Shown piece by piece: positions 46,901 through 56,401 of a stretch of DNA of 56,401 nucleotides (its first letter is position 1; every line of letters begins with the position of its first letter). Under the pieces are notes generated by a model. The model saw only the letters and a list, made by a program, of their open reading frames with translations, was not told the DNA's origin and did no database searches. A program made the position numbers and the translations under genes. The DNA is taken from positions 1-56,401 of the forward strand of contig JH720374.1 of assembly GCA_000231825.2 (NCBI GenBank), in the 5' to 3' direction. Source of the DNA: Tetrahymena elliotti 4EA (Eukaryota; Ciliophora; Oligohymenophorea; Hymenostomatida; Tetrahymenidae).

Positions 46901-49560
46901 TAAAATAAACAATTAAACAGCTAACTTGAAGAATCTAATAGAAATTTAATCTTAGTTTAAACTTAATTAGAAGAAACAACCAAGAGTTTATCAGCTTCAT
47001 AAGATAATGAAAGTGAAGAAATTACTTCTTTAAAGAAACAATTAGAAGATCTTTAGAATTTAAAATCTGAACTAGAGACAACATCCAATAACAAAATAAA
47101 TTCACTAAATTAAGAAATAGAATCAATTAAAAATGATAAATAACAAAAAGAAGAAGAATATGAGAAATAAATAATAGCATCTTTAAAAAATCAAAATGCA
47201 AACAACGATAGTAGTATTTAGTAAGAAACTGAGCTCCTTAAAGAAAAAAATAAGAAATTAGAAGAATAGTTGAAAGAAATAAAGGATTCAGAGATATAGA
47301 TATTAGAAGAAATATAAAATAAAGAAACTGAAATTGATGAATTTAAGTAAAAGAATGAGTAATATTTAAATCAAATCAACGAACTCAAATCTTAACTAGA
47401 AACAAAAATTGAGTAACAAAAAGAATAATAGAAAGTAGAGTAAAATGATTAAATATTGAATGAACTCAAGGATAAATATCAACAAATAGAATAAGAGTTA
47501 AAATCTAAGATAGAAGAAATTGCAAATCTTTTGAAATAGAATGAAAATTTGTAAAAAGAAAAGCTTGATTATGAAAAGGAGCTTAGTGAAATTAAAAATC
47601 AAACAAATTCTACACCTGTCTCTTCTTCAACTAACATTATTAATTTTGAAACTTCTACTTTAAATGTATCTACCAAAAATGATTCATTAACTTCAACACC
47701 TGTCACCAATGCTAAAAGTGAAGAAAAAAAAGATAATGAAGATAAAAAAGAAGAAAAAGAAAAGAAAGATGAAAAGGAGAAAAAAGAAGATAAAGATAAA
47801 AAGAGTAAAGAAGCTAAATCAGATAAACAATAAACAGTAAAAATGACTTTGGAAGAATTAAAAAAATGGGATGAATAAGTCAAAGAATTGAAGAAGAAAA
47901 GAAAAGAATTAGAAAAAGAAAACAAGCAACTTAAATAAGAACTTGAAGAGAAGTCTAAATTGTAACCAGCTTAAAATTCTGATACGATTAAGTAGTTAGA
48001 AAGCCAAAAAAGATAGATTGAATAGTAGTGTATTGCCTTGAAACTTGAACTCGAAGAAAAAAATAAACTCTAATAATCATAATAAATTAAGAAAGATTTT
48101 AAATAAGAAGCTTTAGAAGAAAGATGTAAAATTCTCCAAGGTTTTCTTGATGACAATTCAGTTAATCTCCAAAAGTCTGAAAGAGAGGTTTTTATTTAAT
48201 TTTTTAAAAATGATATTTTTAATTTATCAATTTGAACAAAATAGAGAGAGTAATTGAAAGAAAAATACAATGGCTTGCTAGAAGATTTCAATGCAAAAGA
48301 AGAAGAGTTAAAAATTTAGAGAGAAAGTGCAAGAGAAAAATTCAATTTAGAAATGACTTTACAAAGCTAGATTCAATAGAATAGCAATTTGAATAAATAG
48401 ATTCAAGTACTTTTTTCTCATTTGAAATTTAATGTAAAAAAACTTTTGATTTTTATAGGAGTATGAAAGAAATATGTAGGGATACAAGTAACTTAATTAG
48501 GAAAATGAAAATTTAAAGAAGGATTGTATTAGTTTAAGAGAACTTATTGACAAGGTATGAATATTCTTGATTGATTTATTTATGTTTAAAATGATTTTTT
48601 ATTTGAAAGCTTGAAGAAGAATTGAAAGCTAAAGAGAAAAACTAGGAAAAGCTAAGTCATAAATTGAATGAATTTAATGAATTAAACGATGAGTACCAAA
48701 AGAAAATTAATTATTTAGAGAAATAAAGTGAGAGATTGCAAAATTAAAAATAAGAGCTAGAATAAAACTTATAATAAATTACAACATAATTAGAAGACAG
48801 TCAAAATATTCAAAAAATCAATTAAAAGAAATATCAAAATGAAATATTAGAAATTAAGCAAATCAGAGATGGATTGGTCTAATAAGTTAAAGATTTGAAA
48901 AGCAAAAATGAATCTCTTGAAAATGATGTTAGATCTTTGAGAGAGGCTAATAAAAAGTAATTCCATTCTACAATAAATGTTAACCCAGAAACTGCTAAGA
49001 AAGATAAAATCATTTTAGAGTCGCTTTCAATCCGTAACCAAGAGCTTGAAGTAATTTAAAAAGAAAATCTAGTCATTAAATTCATTTTTTTTCATTTTTA
49101 TTTTGAAGGTGCTCAGCAAGTAACAAAAAGATAAAATAGAATTCATGGATAAATAAATTAAAGAGCAACATAAAGTATTAGAAAGCAAAATAGCTATTGT
49201 ATAACATCTCTCTAAAGAGCTTTTCCATAAAAACCCCACAATAGAAGACATTAAAGACATGTAAAAGAACTATTTAACATATAAAATATAAAAATTATTT
49301 AAAATAATTAAAATTAAAAATATTTAAAATAATCATAAGTTATGACCAAAATGAAATACAAGAAATCAAAAACTATAAATTGATGAATTATAAAGAATTG
49401 CAAGACTTAATTGAAGTAAAATTACTTGATTATTAACTTCTTAAATTTATTTATAATTGATTTTTTTTAGCAAATGTCAATAGAAAATATTAGAATGCGT
49501 AAGAATGTTTTAATTTTGGGCTAAGAACTTAAAGAGGTTATGGAATCCTCAAAGAAGTGA
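43913..49560 (+). CDS. Giant coiled-coil protein, 1,763 aa, with internal repeats
   Basis: Seven exons (introns 48188-48244, 48407-48458, 48555-48609, 49051-49108, 49261-49339, 49416-49470) with an uninterrupted 4,275-nt first exon give 1,763 aa. Nearly all of it is Gln/Glu/Lys/Leu heptad coiled coil. Residues ~571-870 contain 2.7 copies of a 104-residue repeat. Around residues 1229-1300 a Ser/Thr-rich segment and a Lys/Glu/Asp-rich segment interrupt the coil (TLEELKKWDEQVKELKKKRK follows). The C-terminus is less repetitive (LMNYKELQDLIEQMSIENIR). Over a hundred Gln codons are TAA/TAG, so a standard-code reading shatters the gene. Such proteins are usually structural (basal body, cortex, Golgi tethers), but composition alone does not fix the role. 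Confidence 0.9.
45623..46522 (+). repeat. 312-bp coding tandem repeat (104 aa), 2.7 copies
   Basis: Copies begin at 45623, 45935 and 46247, an exact 312-bp period that keeps the reading frame and the heptad register. Each copy starts (Q/E)LEESTKTI and contains KYEHDIEELNQDLENKKQQ, KIQELESNHSN-type and EIKNLNE(T/S)ISKLNDD segments. Copies 2 and 3 are nearly identical over the first ~95 bases, so the array grew by recent unequal exchange. Copy 3 drifts after IQELENSHSNK. Confidence 0.95.
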
Positions 49561-49740
49561 AGTGGCCAAAGGAATTTGTCCTTTGTTAATTACTATGAGT
49601 GAAATTAACAAAACAAAATTTCTATTTTAAATCTAACTTTTTATGAGTTATTAAATACTTTGTGTTTATATAAAAATGTTTTATTATTTAGTTTAAAATC
49701 AGTTATCAAACAATCACTTTAATTATCTCAAACAAGATAT

Positions 49741-51509
49741 TCAAAATTAATAAAATAGACTATTCTCTTTTCTTTATATTTTTTTAGCATATTTTTCTGC
49801 TTCTTCTATTACTTCTTGTTTACTTTAATTTAATTACCTATTTTTAAAAGTAAGTAAGATATTTATTTAAAATAAATCCCAATATTCATACAAAATCTTT
49901 TCATTTTTTATCAATTCAAACAAAAATATTTTTTTTAATTTCTCAAATATTTACTGGTATTACTTTTTAAAGAAAAAACTAAAATATATTTTTCCACTTA
50001 ATGTATCAACAAATATAAAGAGAAGAAATTAATGAGCTACCTATGGAAAATATGGTTATCAAGCAATGATGAGTTGCAAGCATTAATTAAACTATTTACT
50101 TAGTTTTTCACTTGTTCTTTATCTTTAAAATCCCTTTTGCTTTTATTATAAAAATCTGAAGAAGAAGGAAATATTTCTATCTGATCTGAAGATTTGAATC
50201 CCAAAGTTTTATCTCTAGGAGATAATATATAAGAACTGAAACATGATTGAGAGCAACTATTTTATTTCCCTGCTGCTATTCTATTTGTTTAAGGAAGACC
50301 TTTTTCTGAAAAAAAATCACTATTAATACGAGGTGAAAGAATAGGATGACTACCAATGTCTTAAGAAGAAAAATGAACTGAATTAGTAGATCTATTTTAC
50401 TTGTGATTTTTATATTTATTTCTCATTTTATCTGAAAATGATTGTTATTTAACTTTATTTTATTTGAAAAGACTATCTTTAGTCAGTTGTTGAGCTGACA
50501 TGGTTTATATTTGTGAAGAAAAAGTGCTTTGGTATGTTGTAGAAAGAGGAGAGTAGAGAGGAGAATTATCAGATTTAAAAGATCTAATAGAAGGTGAATT
50601 GAAACAGTTGATTTAATTTCTTTTAATAAATTTATTTGTACTAGAAGTAGTTGATTTTTAGTAAGCCTCATCACCACTTTTACTACGAAATTTCAAATCT
50701 ATTGGCATCCTAGTATTTAATTAATTAGAGATTGATTCAGCTATAGAATATCTTTTTACATGCATACCTAATTTTTCTTATTCTAGTTACATTTACAAAT
50801 CAGCTTAATTTATCATTTTCTCTGGTTTAAAATAGGAGACACCATAAAGCCTATCAGATTTAGGCATTTTATATTTTCTAGAATCTAAAAACTAATTTAA
50901 CTCAAATGGAGAGCTCTTACTAAAGCCATTTAAAATGAGTCCTTTTGATGATAATGTAGAAGTTTTAACAGTGATCCCTTTTTCTAGCTATGAACTTACA
51001 ATATACTCACAGCATAATTCCTTTTTTTATTTCATAGACCATAACTCAGTAGAACACATTGAACCTCTTATTTTCATGAATTTAGGTTGAATTTATAATT
51101 GATTACCAAATTGTATAACTATCGATCCTTATTGCTTACGCTCCTCTTCTATTATTTATTAGAAAATTTCTTGCCTATTTTGGTATCTCAATTTTGGTGT
51201 TTAAATCTATCCATTAATAAGCTCTTCAACTGAGGATTTATTTATGAGTTAACTATCCTCACCTTTTTTATCAACCTTAAGTTCTATGTTTATGTTGTCT
51301 GGATTTTCATCCATATTTTTGGAAGAAACCGAATCAATAGTTTCCATTTTAACCAAATTTTATCCTGAATCTAGTTTTTTAATGGCATTCTAAATTGAAA
51401 ATTCATTATCTAAATTAATATTTTTCCCAACCTTCATTGTTTAAAGTTATTTTTTTTTTTACTTCTCTGACTTAATCTAATCCTTAAGGATAGATTTGAT
51501 ATCGGCCAT
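49741..51509 (-). CDS. Uncharacterised basic Ser/Gln-rich protein, 521 aa
   Basis: Two exons (50041-51509 and 49741-49837; intron 49838-50040, 203 nt) give 522 codons including TGA. The N-terminus MADIKSILKDQIKSEK is charged. The middle contains SIVIQFGNQLQIQPKFMKIRG, and the second half is Ser-rich with several Ser-Pro sites (NSPLYSPLSTTYQ, HPILSPRI, YILSPRDKT), as in phosphoregulated or microtubule-associated proteins. No domain is recognisable and no membrane segment is seen. It converges on the giant coiled-coil gene, the two stop codons lying 180 bp apart. Function unknown. Confidence 0.82.
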
Positions 51510-54500
51510 AATATTACTTTGTATTTTAAATAGGTATAATTAAAATTGATTAATATTTTAATCAATCAATGACTAGAGCTATTTACTTTTTTATTTTTTT
51601 GTTAATTAAAGGCCACAAGTCAAATAAAAATTGAATTTACATTATTAAGCATGAAATTTATCAATTGAAAGTGTTTCTTTTTACCCAAAAGATTTTGATT
51701 GAGTAAATTTTATCTATAAAGTGAAGCCTAGAATTTTTTAAAAGAATTGTGGTTCTTAATAGATCTCATACAACTTTAAATCTTTTATGCATCAAGGTAA
51801 AAATCTTTCTCTAGATATCTTTTTTTATTTATTTTATAATGCAAAACCTCCATAAATATATTTTTATTTTTCTTCAAATTATCAAAAGTTGAAAAAAAAT
51901 TTAAGTGAATAACAAACACATTTTAATGGTTATTTTTACCCTTATTCAATTTTATTACTATTCCACGAACTTCATATTTTTTATCATAAAATATATTTAA
52001 AAGGTTTTTTTTATTTATAATTTAATATGAATCAAGCCTCAATATACTAACCTAGTTTTATCTTTTGAAAAATATATTTAATTAACTTTTAATAGTAGTG
52101 CATAGTGGTTAGTTACTTCAACCTATTTAATTATTATTTTTAAAAATTTTTGAAGTTCAAATTATTTTTACAAAAATAGCCATTAAAATAAAATTTGAAT
52201 TCAATTACAATTATTTTTTTTCTGGAGATATTGTTTGCTTTTAGGATTTATTTAGACTCCTAATTACTTATTTAAATTAATAAATCATGAATATTTAAAT
52301 AGTTCTAATGCTTGCTTTATTTCTAATGGTTTCTCCTATTTTTATTAGTTTTTTTCAAGAATGTATTTAGATAACAAATATTTTAAAAATAAAAAAATTT
52401 ATTGAATAAAAAAATATTTTTGCCATTAATAAAATAATATTTTTACACTGAATTATTATTTATTAAATGGTTAAAATAATATTCCTATTTCCTAACCTCA
52501 ACATAAAATAAGACTCATTTATTATACATTTATTTTTAAAAGATAATATGAAATATTTTAATATTAACATTAACCTTAGAATAATTATAATCTAAATAAA
52601 ACTCAACAAATGTTTTCAAGTATTCTATCAACAATTAACATAAAAATGTAATTTAACTAATCTTTATAACTTAAAGATTTTTCTATGTAGTTAGTTCAAT
52701 AATTAAAAAATTTTTTGTTTTTTTAGAGATTCAAAATATCAAGTTAAATATATTTTACCTGAGAAATAATGTTAAATGTGAAAGATTTATGCATTAAACC
52801 AAACCTGAACTCAGTCCAGATACTCCTTATCCCCTGATATTGTTAGATCTTTTATTTAAAATAAAAAAATGGAGGAAAATTTAAACAAATTGATTGTTTA
52901 ATTTCAAAAATTGCAATAATATTTTTGTACCTAAGTGACAGTTTTAGATTTGAAAGGTTTGAGGTCTGATCTAAATGATAGCCCAAACTTGAGGCTCCTT
53001 AGTCACTAATCGAATTAATACTTTTAAGAGAAAAAATAAGGGTTAAAGAGAAAAATGTTTTTTTTTTACTAGCTTAAGAATTAAAGCAAGAAAATAAGTA
53101 AGCTAATTTTATGTTGGGTTGTGAAAAAATAAAAATTAAAAAGAATAAGAATGAATTGAATGTATGAACTGAGGCAGGATTAAAAAAGTAAATAAAAAAA
53201 TTATAAATATCAACACTATCAAAAATTTTTTTGAATAATTTAAACATTTACATCTATTTAATTTGAAACTCACATGTAATTAATTTTTTATAATGAAAAA
53301 AAATTTTTTATCTTAAATCTAACATCAAAATTAAGATTTTATTGCATTTTTTTCAGTTAGAAGATAAAGCTAATGCTCCTTGATCATCTAATTAATTTTA
53401 CTATTAAAAATTTACAAAAAATGCGGTAAAATAGTTTAGGAAATTTATGAAATCTTTCTCAATTTAGATTTATTAATTAATAAATGTATATTTAAAATTT
53501 TAATAAACATAAAAATAAAACTGATATTTATTAATATTTAAAAGTTGTTTATTAAAAAATTAACATTTTTCAGATTCTATTTTCAATTTATAGTTTGAGT
53601 TATTATTAAGTTAAGTAAAATGTATTTTAAATCGGTTAGGTTTAGTACCATACTAGTTATATTAATGCATTAACCTAAATTTGAACCTAATTCTTAGAAT
53701 CCATCTTTATCAATATTATTGTTGCAAATTAAAAACAAATTTTATTTTATTAAACATGAATGTCTAAAAAAAATACTTAAAATGCAAAAACAAATCAATA
53801 AATAAAAAAAATTATAATACAAAATACAATTAAATCAAATTAAATAAAAATACAAAATACAATTAAATTAATTAATAATTAATAAATATTTTTATGTATG
53901 TGCGAAATAACTAGAAAAACTTTTTTTATTCAATAAGAAAAAAAAAATTCTTTAGACTAAATTTATTTTTATTATATTTAATTAATAACTAAATGATAAT
54001 TTACCAAATGTTGATTTTAAGAATTGTATGGGATAAAAAGTCAGAATTTCGTAATTTTAGCTTAATAAAAATGCTATTCAATGATTCATATCAACATATT
54101 TTAATATATCTTAAAGATTGCTAATCCATGGAGTATCGTTTAGCTTTGTCTTTTTTTAGAGATAACTTTAAATTTAGGATACATTTAGCATTTTAGGAGA
54201 TCAAATAAAGTTTAAATTAAAAATACTCAAACAAATTTCTTTTAATTAATTTTTTTACAAAATCAAATAAAGATAAATAGTATATGATAAATTTCAAATT
54301 ATTTTGGAAGCAATGAATTTGTACTTTCTTTTTTATTTCTATCAAATTTAAACCTCCAAATTTACAGATATATTTGTAAATCAATTAAATTTTTTTCGGA
54401 GTATTATTAATTATTAAAAATAAATCAATACAGATATTTCATCCAAAGTGTCTCATCTAAATAGATTTACAATTAATAGGAAAATTTTATAAATATTAAT

Positions 54501-55056
54501 TTTCAAAAAGTAGTCATTTTATCTAAATTAAAATCTTCAAAATTTTACTTGTTGGAAAGTATGGCTCTTAAATAAACTTATATGATTTACGCACAAAAAT
54601 AATCTTTAATCTAGAGTTAATTGAACTAAGATTTAATTTCAAGTGAATTTCTGAAAAGTCACTTTTTATGTGTAACAAATAACTGTAATTAATTAAATCT
54701 TTTATTAATATCTTGAAAAACTTTTATCCCAAATTCTTCTTTGAAGACTTTCAACTATTTTGGAATTAAAAATTTTCTCAGATTTTCATCAATACTCTCT
54801 CTATAGAAAATTTTTTTAAAAATGAATGTTGTAAAATGTAAAAAATATAATTTAATGCATCAATATAAGAAAATAGTAAAAGGTATTTTTATTTTGTAAT
54901 AATAACAACAATTAGTAAGAAATAAATATTAAGATAAATTAAATTTCTATCCATCATCATTCCTAAAGTTAATAGAAGTAAAAAAGTGAACAAAATATTA
55001 ATTAATCAAATAATAATCTGATAATCAAAAAACAAACGAAAAAGTAAATAAAGGAG
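51510..55056. other. 3.5-kb gene-free AT-rich region
   Basis: The longest stretch without a recognisable gene. Both strands are AT-rich with frequent TGA in all frames. A slightly GC-richer patch at about 52795-53000 (around CAGTCCAGATACTCC and GTTTGAGGTCTGATC) has no open frame and could be an RNA or decayed sequence. It carries the promoters of the flanking divergent genes. Confidence 0.6.
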
Positions 55057-56401
55057 ATGAGAATAGTTGAGTATATTTACACAAAATACTAATTATTTTT
55101 GAAATAAAATCAAACATAACTTTTTGTAACTATAATATTCCTACTACCAACTATCATACTGATTGCATCTACTTTAATTACTCTTCTCTTTTTTTAAGAA
55201 AGAAGTAGAACTTTAATTCAAGGCTTTGCAGACAATTTGTATCAAGATCAAATTATTAACTCTAAAATCTTAAATAAGCTAATCGTTCTGTAAATAAATG
55301 GGCAAGTATAAAAAGTATCATGGCAAATTCATCTTACAAACTAGTTTTATTAGAAATATTTGCTTGATTAAATTCAAAGAAATAATAAATTTAAAGCTGC
55401 AGTATTAAATGCTTAGCGAGCTTTTGACAATCAAGAGAATCCAGAAATCATAAAAATGTTTTAAAAAAACGTTCTGACAACAAGTAGTTGGTAAAATTAA
55501 ATTAGAAAAAAGAAATTGTGAAAATATTTTGAATTATTTTAGAAAGCAATTTTAAAAATATTATTAATTTTATTTTTTTCTTCATAATATAAATAAGGCT
55601 TCAGCCTAATTTTGGCTACTTAGAATAATTAGATGAGATATCACTTTAACAAGTAGAAAATTCAAGTAGATAGGATTTTTTATTGAAAACTATCATGTAT
55701 GATCAAAAATTTAAAGATGGTAGATGGCTATAGATATATAATATGTATTTTGGGTTTGCTCATGATGGAATGCTTTTTTCATTTGCATATAGTATTAATA
55801 TGAGAGAATACGTCATACCAAAAGACTGCCCTTATTATTCTCTACCATATAGATTTGATGTTCGATGTAGGTTTTATTTTAAGCCTACAGTTAATTCTCC
55901 CTCAATTGTTATATTTCCTCCTTCACTCAATATTGTTGGAAATGGATTAAATTATTTTGCTACTAATTTTTGTTAGAGAATATTAAAATATACAAATTAA
56001 GACCCAAATTCGGAGAATTCTGTATTCTCTTTGACATGCACCACACTTAACTTAGATTAAATTTCTACTTATTTTGTTAATTTTAGTTCAAATTCTTTGT
56101 ATTAGATGTTATTGGATCCAAGATCACTTTCACTTGTATATTATTCTAAAGAGTAAATATAATCGGTAATTTAATTTTAAACTTTAGAAACATAATACTT
56201 ACAAGATTAGAAATAGGCATAGATTTTCTTAAATAATCTTTAATAAAATTCAAATTATGTAGTTGAAAAAACTGAAAGAATAGATTTGTCAAACCCTTTT
56301 AAAAACGATTAAAAAACTTTTGAATATAACAGGAATGGTACTTAGTGTTTAGTTATTCTAAATACTTTAACAATGATAGATAAAGTGCCAAAATATGAAA
56401 C
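55057..56401 (+). CDS. Membrane receptor-like protein with Cache-like sensor domain (3' truncated by the window)
   Basis: Exon 1 (55057-55490) and exon 2 (from 55598; intron 55491-55597) give at least 412 residues, open to the window edge. Residues 22-46 form one strong hydrophobic segment (LFVTIIFLLPTIILIASTLI), a signal anchor or transmembrane helix. It is followed by helical FAD-NLYQDQIINSKIL and KNVLTTSSWLQPNFGYLEQ, and then by a Cache-type sensor region in which RFDVRCRFYFKPT (~228-240) resembles the D-x-R-C-R-x-W/FY motif of dCache extracellular domains. In ciliates such ectodomains front adenylate or guanylate cyclases and channel-like proteins. The output domain lies outside the window, so the type is open. 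Confidence 0.8.

Noticed and set aside
47599..47925. 108-codon Ser/Phe-rich ORF on the minus strand
   Set aside because: It is the antisense of the Ser/Thr and Lys/Glu-rich linker of the giant coiled-coil protein; its composition is just the complement of AAG/GAA codons.
52795..53000. GC-richer patch considered as a small RNA gene
   Set aside because: I could not find a tRNA fold, box motifs or a Pol III terminator pattern that supports any RNA class.
1..56401. CRISPR arrays, transposons, bacterial-style operons or insertion sequences
   Set aside because: No regularly spaced direct repeats with unique spacers, no transposase-like frames and no terminal inverted repeats were seen; the gene structure is ciliate nuclear throughout.

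Overview
The window is the end of a macronuclear chromosome from a ciliate of the Tetrahymena type. Bases 1-84 are 14 perfect CCCCAA telomere repeats, the DNA is very AT-rich, and the genes make sense only if TAA and TAG are read as glutamine and TGA is the single stop. Genes read this way are interrupted by many short AT-rich GT-AG introns (mostly 50-80 nt). In every multi-intron gene whose exons I summed, the total is an exact multiple of three. Standard-code open reading frames cut these genes into pieces and miss some of them entirely.

Layout. 0-5 kb: telomere, subtelomeric AT-rich DNA, one uncharacterised gene at 1.1-2.3 kb (-) and a long CT microsatellite. 5-14 kb: a C2/coiled-coil protein resembling CCDC33 (+), a doubtful GC-richer ORF (8.7-9.5 kb), acylphosphatase (-) and the DNA-end-binding protein Ku70 (-). 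14-16.4 kb: gene-free, holding a diverged ~300-bp tandem repeat. 16.4-25.6 kb: a METTL13-type methyltransferase, a TANGO2-family protein, two identical tRNA-Lys(UUU) genes, an unknown membrane protein and an HDHD5/CECR5-type HAD protein, all protein genes on +. 26-37 kb: a DUF4200 coiled-coil protein of the CCDC42/CFAP73 type (-), the MORN-repeat radial spoke protein RSPH10B (+), a small unknown protein (+) and an SLC35-type sugar-nucleotide transporter (+). 38.5-43 kb: ribosomal protein uL29/RPL35 with an unusually long intron that contains a separate same-strand ORF, then COMMD10 (-). 43.9-51.5 kb: a 1,763-residue coiled-coil protein with a 104-residue internal repeat (+), convergent with an unknown basic protein (-). 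51.5-55 kb is gene-poor. The window ends inside a membrane protein with a Cache-like extracellular domain (+).

There is no operon logic. Genes are single units on both strands, with moderate clustering of cilium-related proteins (CCDC33-like, DUF4200, RSPH10B) and single-copy housekeeping genes. The strongest oddities are the ORF nested in the RPL35 intron, the GC-richer island after the first + gene, the 312-bp repeat array inside the coiled-coil gene, the ~300-bp noncoding tandem repeat at 15 kb, and a Ku70 gene about 11 kb from a telomere.
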